Shown here: positions 63,881 through 64,000 of the stretch, in pieces
Numbering within the stretch: position 1 is the stretch's first letter
Layout of the letters: each line of letters starts with the position of its first letter
Translations under genes and position numbers: made by a program
Source of the DNA: Rhodococcus coprophilus NBRC 100603
GTDB lineage: Bacteria; Actinomycetota; Actinomycetes; Mycobacteriales; Mycobacteriaceae
Direction of reading: 5' to 3'
Assembly (NCBI RefSeq): GCF_001895045.1
Contig: NZ_BDAM01000012.1
Location: 1-64,000, forward strand
DNA length: 64,000 nt
Notes under the pieces: generated by a model
The model's input: the letters and a program-made list of their open reading frames with translations, nothing else
What the model was told of the DNA's origin: nothing
Databases searched by the model: none

Positions 63881-64000
63881 TCAGTTGCCCAATCCTTCCA
63901 GCAGTTTCTGCCAGTAGTTCAGCGCTTCCACCCCGGTCGGAATGAGCAGCGGGTCGTCGGCGAGGTCGGGTCCGGTCACCCCACCCGGTGTGGTCTGGTT
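63881..64000 (-). CDS. C-terminal end of an Mce-family protein (partial)
   Basis: The last 39 codons are present: NQTTPGGVTGPDLADDPLLI, then PTGVEALNYWQKLLEGLGN and stop. The 'NPLLxP ... LNYWQxLLxGLG' pattern is found at the end of Mce proteins, usually the last one (MceF) of the set. Such proteins form the lipid-binding part of Mce importers for sterols or fatty acids. Which mce operon this is cannot be told from the piece visible. Confidence 0.65.
   Translation of the reverse strand, partial: NQTTPGGVTGPDLADDPLLIPTGVEALNYWQKLLEGLGN

Overview
The window is high-GC DNA from an actinobacterium of the Mycobacteriales (Corynebacteriales), most likely a Rhodococcus or close relative. Many GTG starts, 4-bp GTGA/ATGA gene overlaps, WhiB, Ssd/Tad, MarP, a CRP/GlxR-type regulator and F420-type (LLM) genes support this. 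Much of the gene order matches, from memory, Mycobacterium tuberculosis Rv3644c-Rv3683 and Rv3708c-Rv3713. This is ordinary chromosome: I see no prophage, insertion sequence or CRISPR array.

Layout. 0-9.7 kb: a hypothetical protein, a 30-residue membrane peptide, tRNA-Thr(CGT), DNA polymerase III delta' subunit, a VOC protein with a convergent AraC regulator, topoisomerase I, a conserved unknown, a cold-shock protein and an MrfA/YprA-like helicase. 9.7-15.0 kb: a peptide-type ABC importer operon (lipoprotein, two permeases, a double ATPase). 15.3-20.0 kb: a compact Tad pilus operon (ssd, tadA, tadB, tadC, pilin-like DUF4244, two TadE-like genes). 20.1-21.7 kb: a HAD phosphatase flanked by two small RNAs that fit 6C and Ms1 by position and shape. 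21.7-31 kb: a degenerate Fic-like protein, acetyl-CoA synthetase, a NhaA remnant coupled to a holin-X protein, an alpha/beta hydrolase, then the MarP-Nudix-TlpA-Nth operon and the CRP regulator. 31-39.6 kb: an MBL hydrolase, RidA with a 54-residue DUF4177 protein, paired ArsA/GET3-like ATPases, WhiB4, the penicillin-binding protein PonA2, YqeY, a metallophosphoesterase and tRNA-Pro(CGG).

39.7-50 kb is accessory metabolism: a Tat-exported class II cholesterol oxidase with a KstR-like operator, a DUF457 membrane hydrolase, a Fur-catalase pair, and a TetR-controlled operon of a Baeyer-Villiger-type monooxygenase, a GMC/cholesterol-oxidase-like enzyme and an acetoacetate-decarboxylase-like protein. 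50-57.4 kb is core: asd and ask (aspartate pathway), an ECF sigma remnant, leuA behind a probable leucine leader peptide, a PLDc_N/SHOCT protein, and murT-gatD (lipid II amidation). 57.4-64 kb: an alpha/beta hydrolase and TetR, a PF10118 hydrolase with a membrane partner, an SDR plus LLM oxidoreductase pair, and the end of an mce operon.

The main regulatory theme is cAMP-CRP/GlxR. The window encodes the regulator and carries candidate sites before crp itself, before acs, and as two perfect abutting boxes forming a 36-bp palindrome at 15301-15336. Other notable items are the leaderless fur and leuL promoters, an 18-bp tandem triplication across a stop/start junction in the Tad operon, and several proteins lacking expected catalytic or zinc-binding residues.
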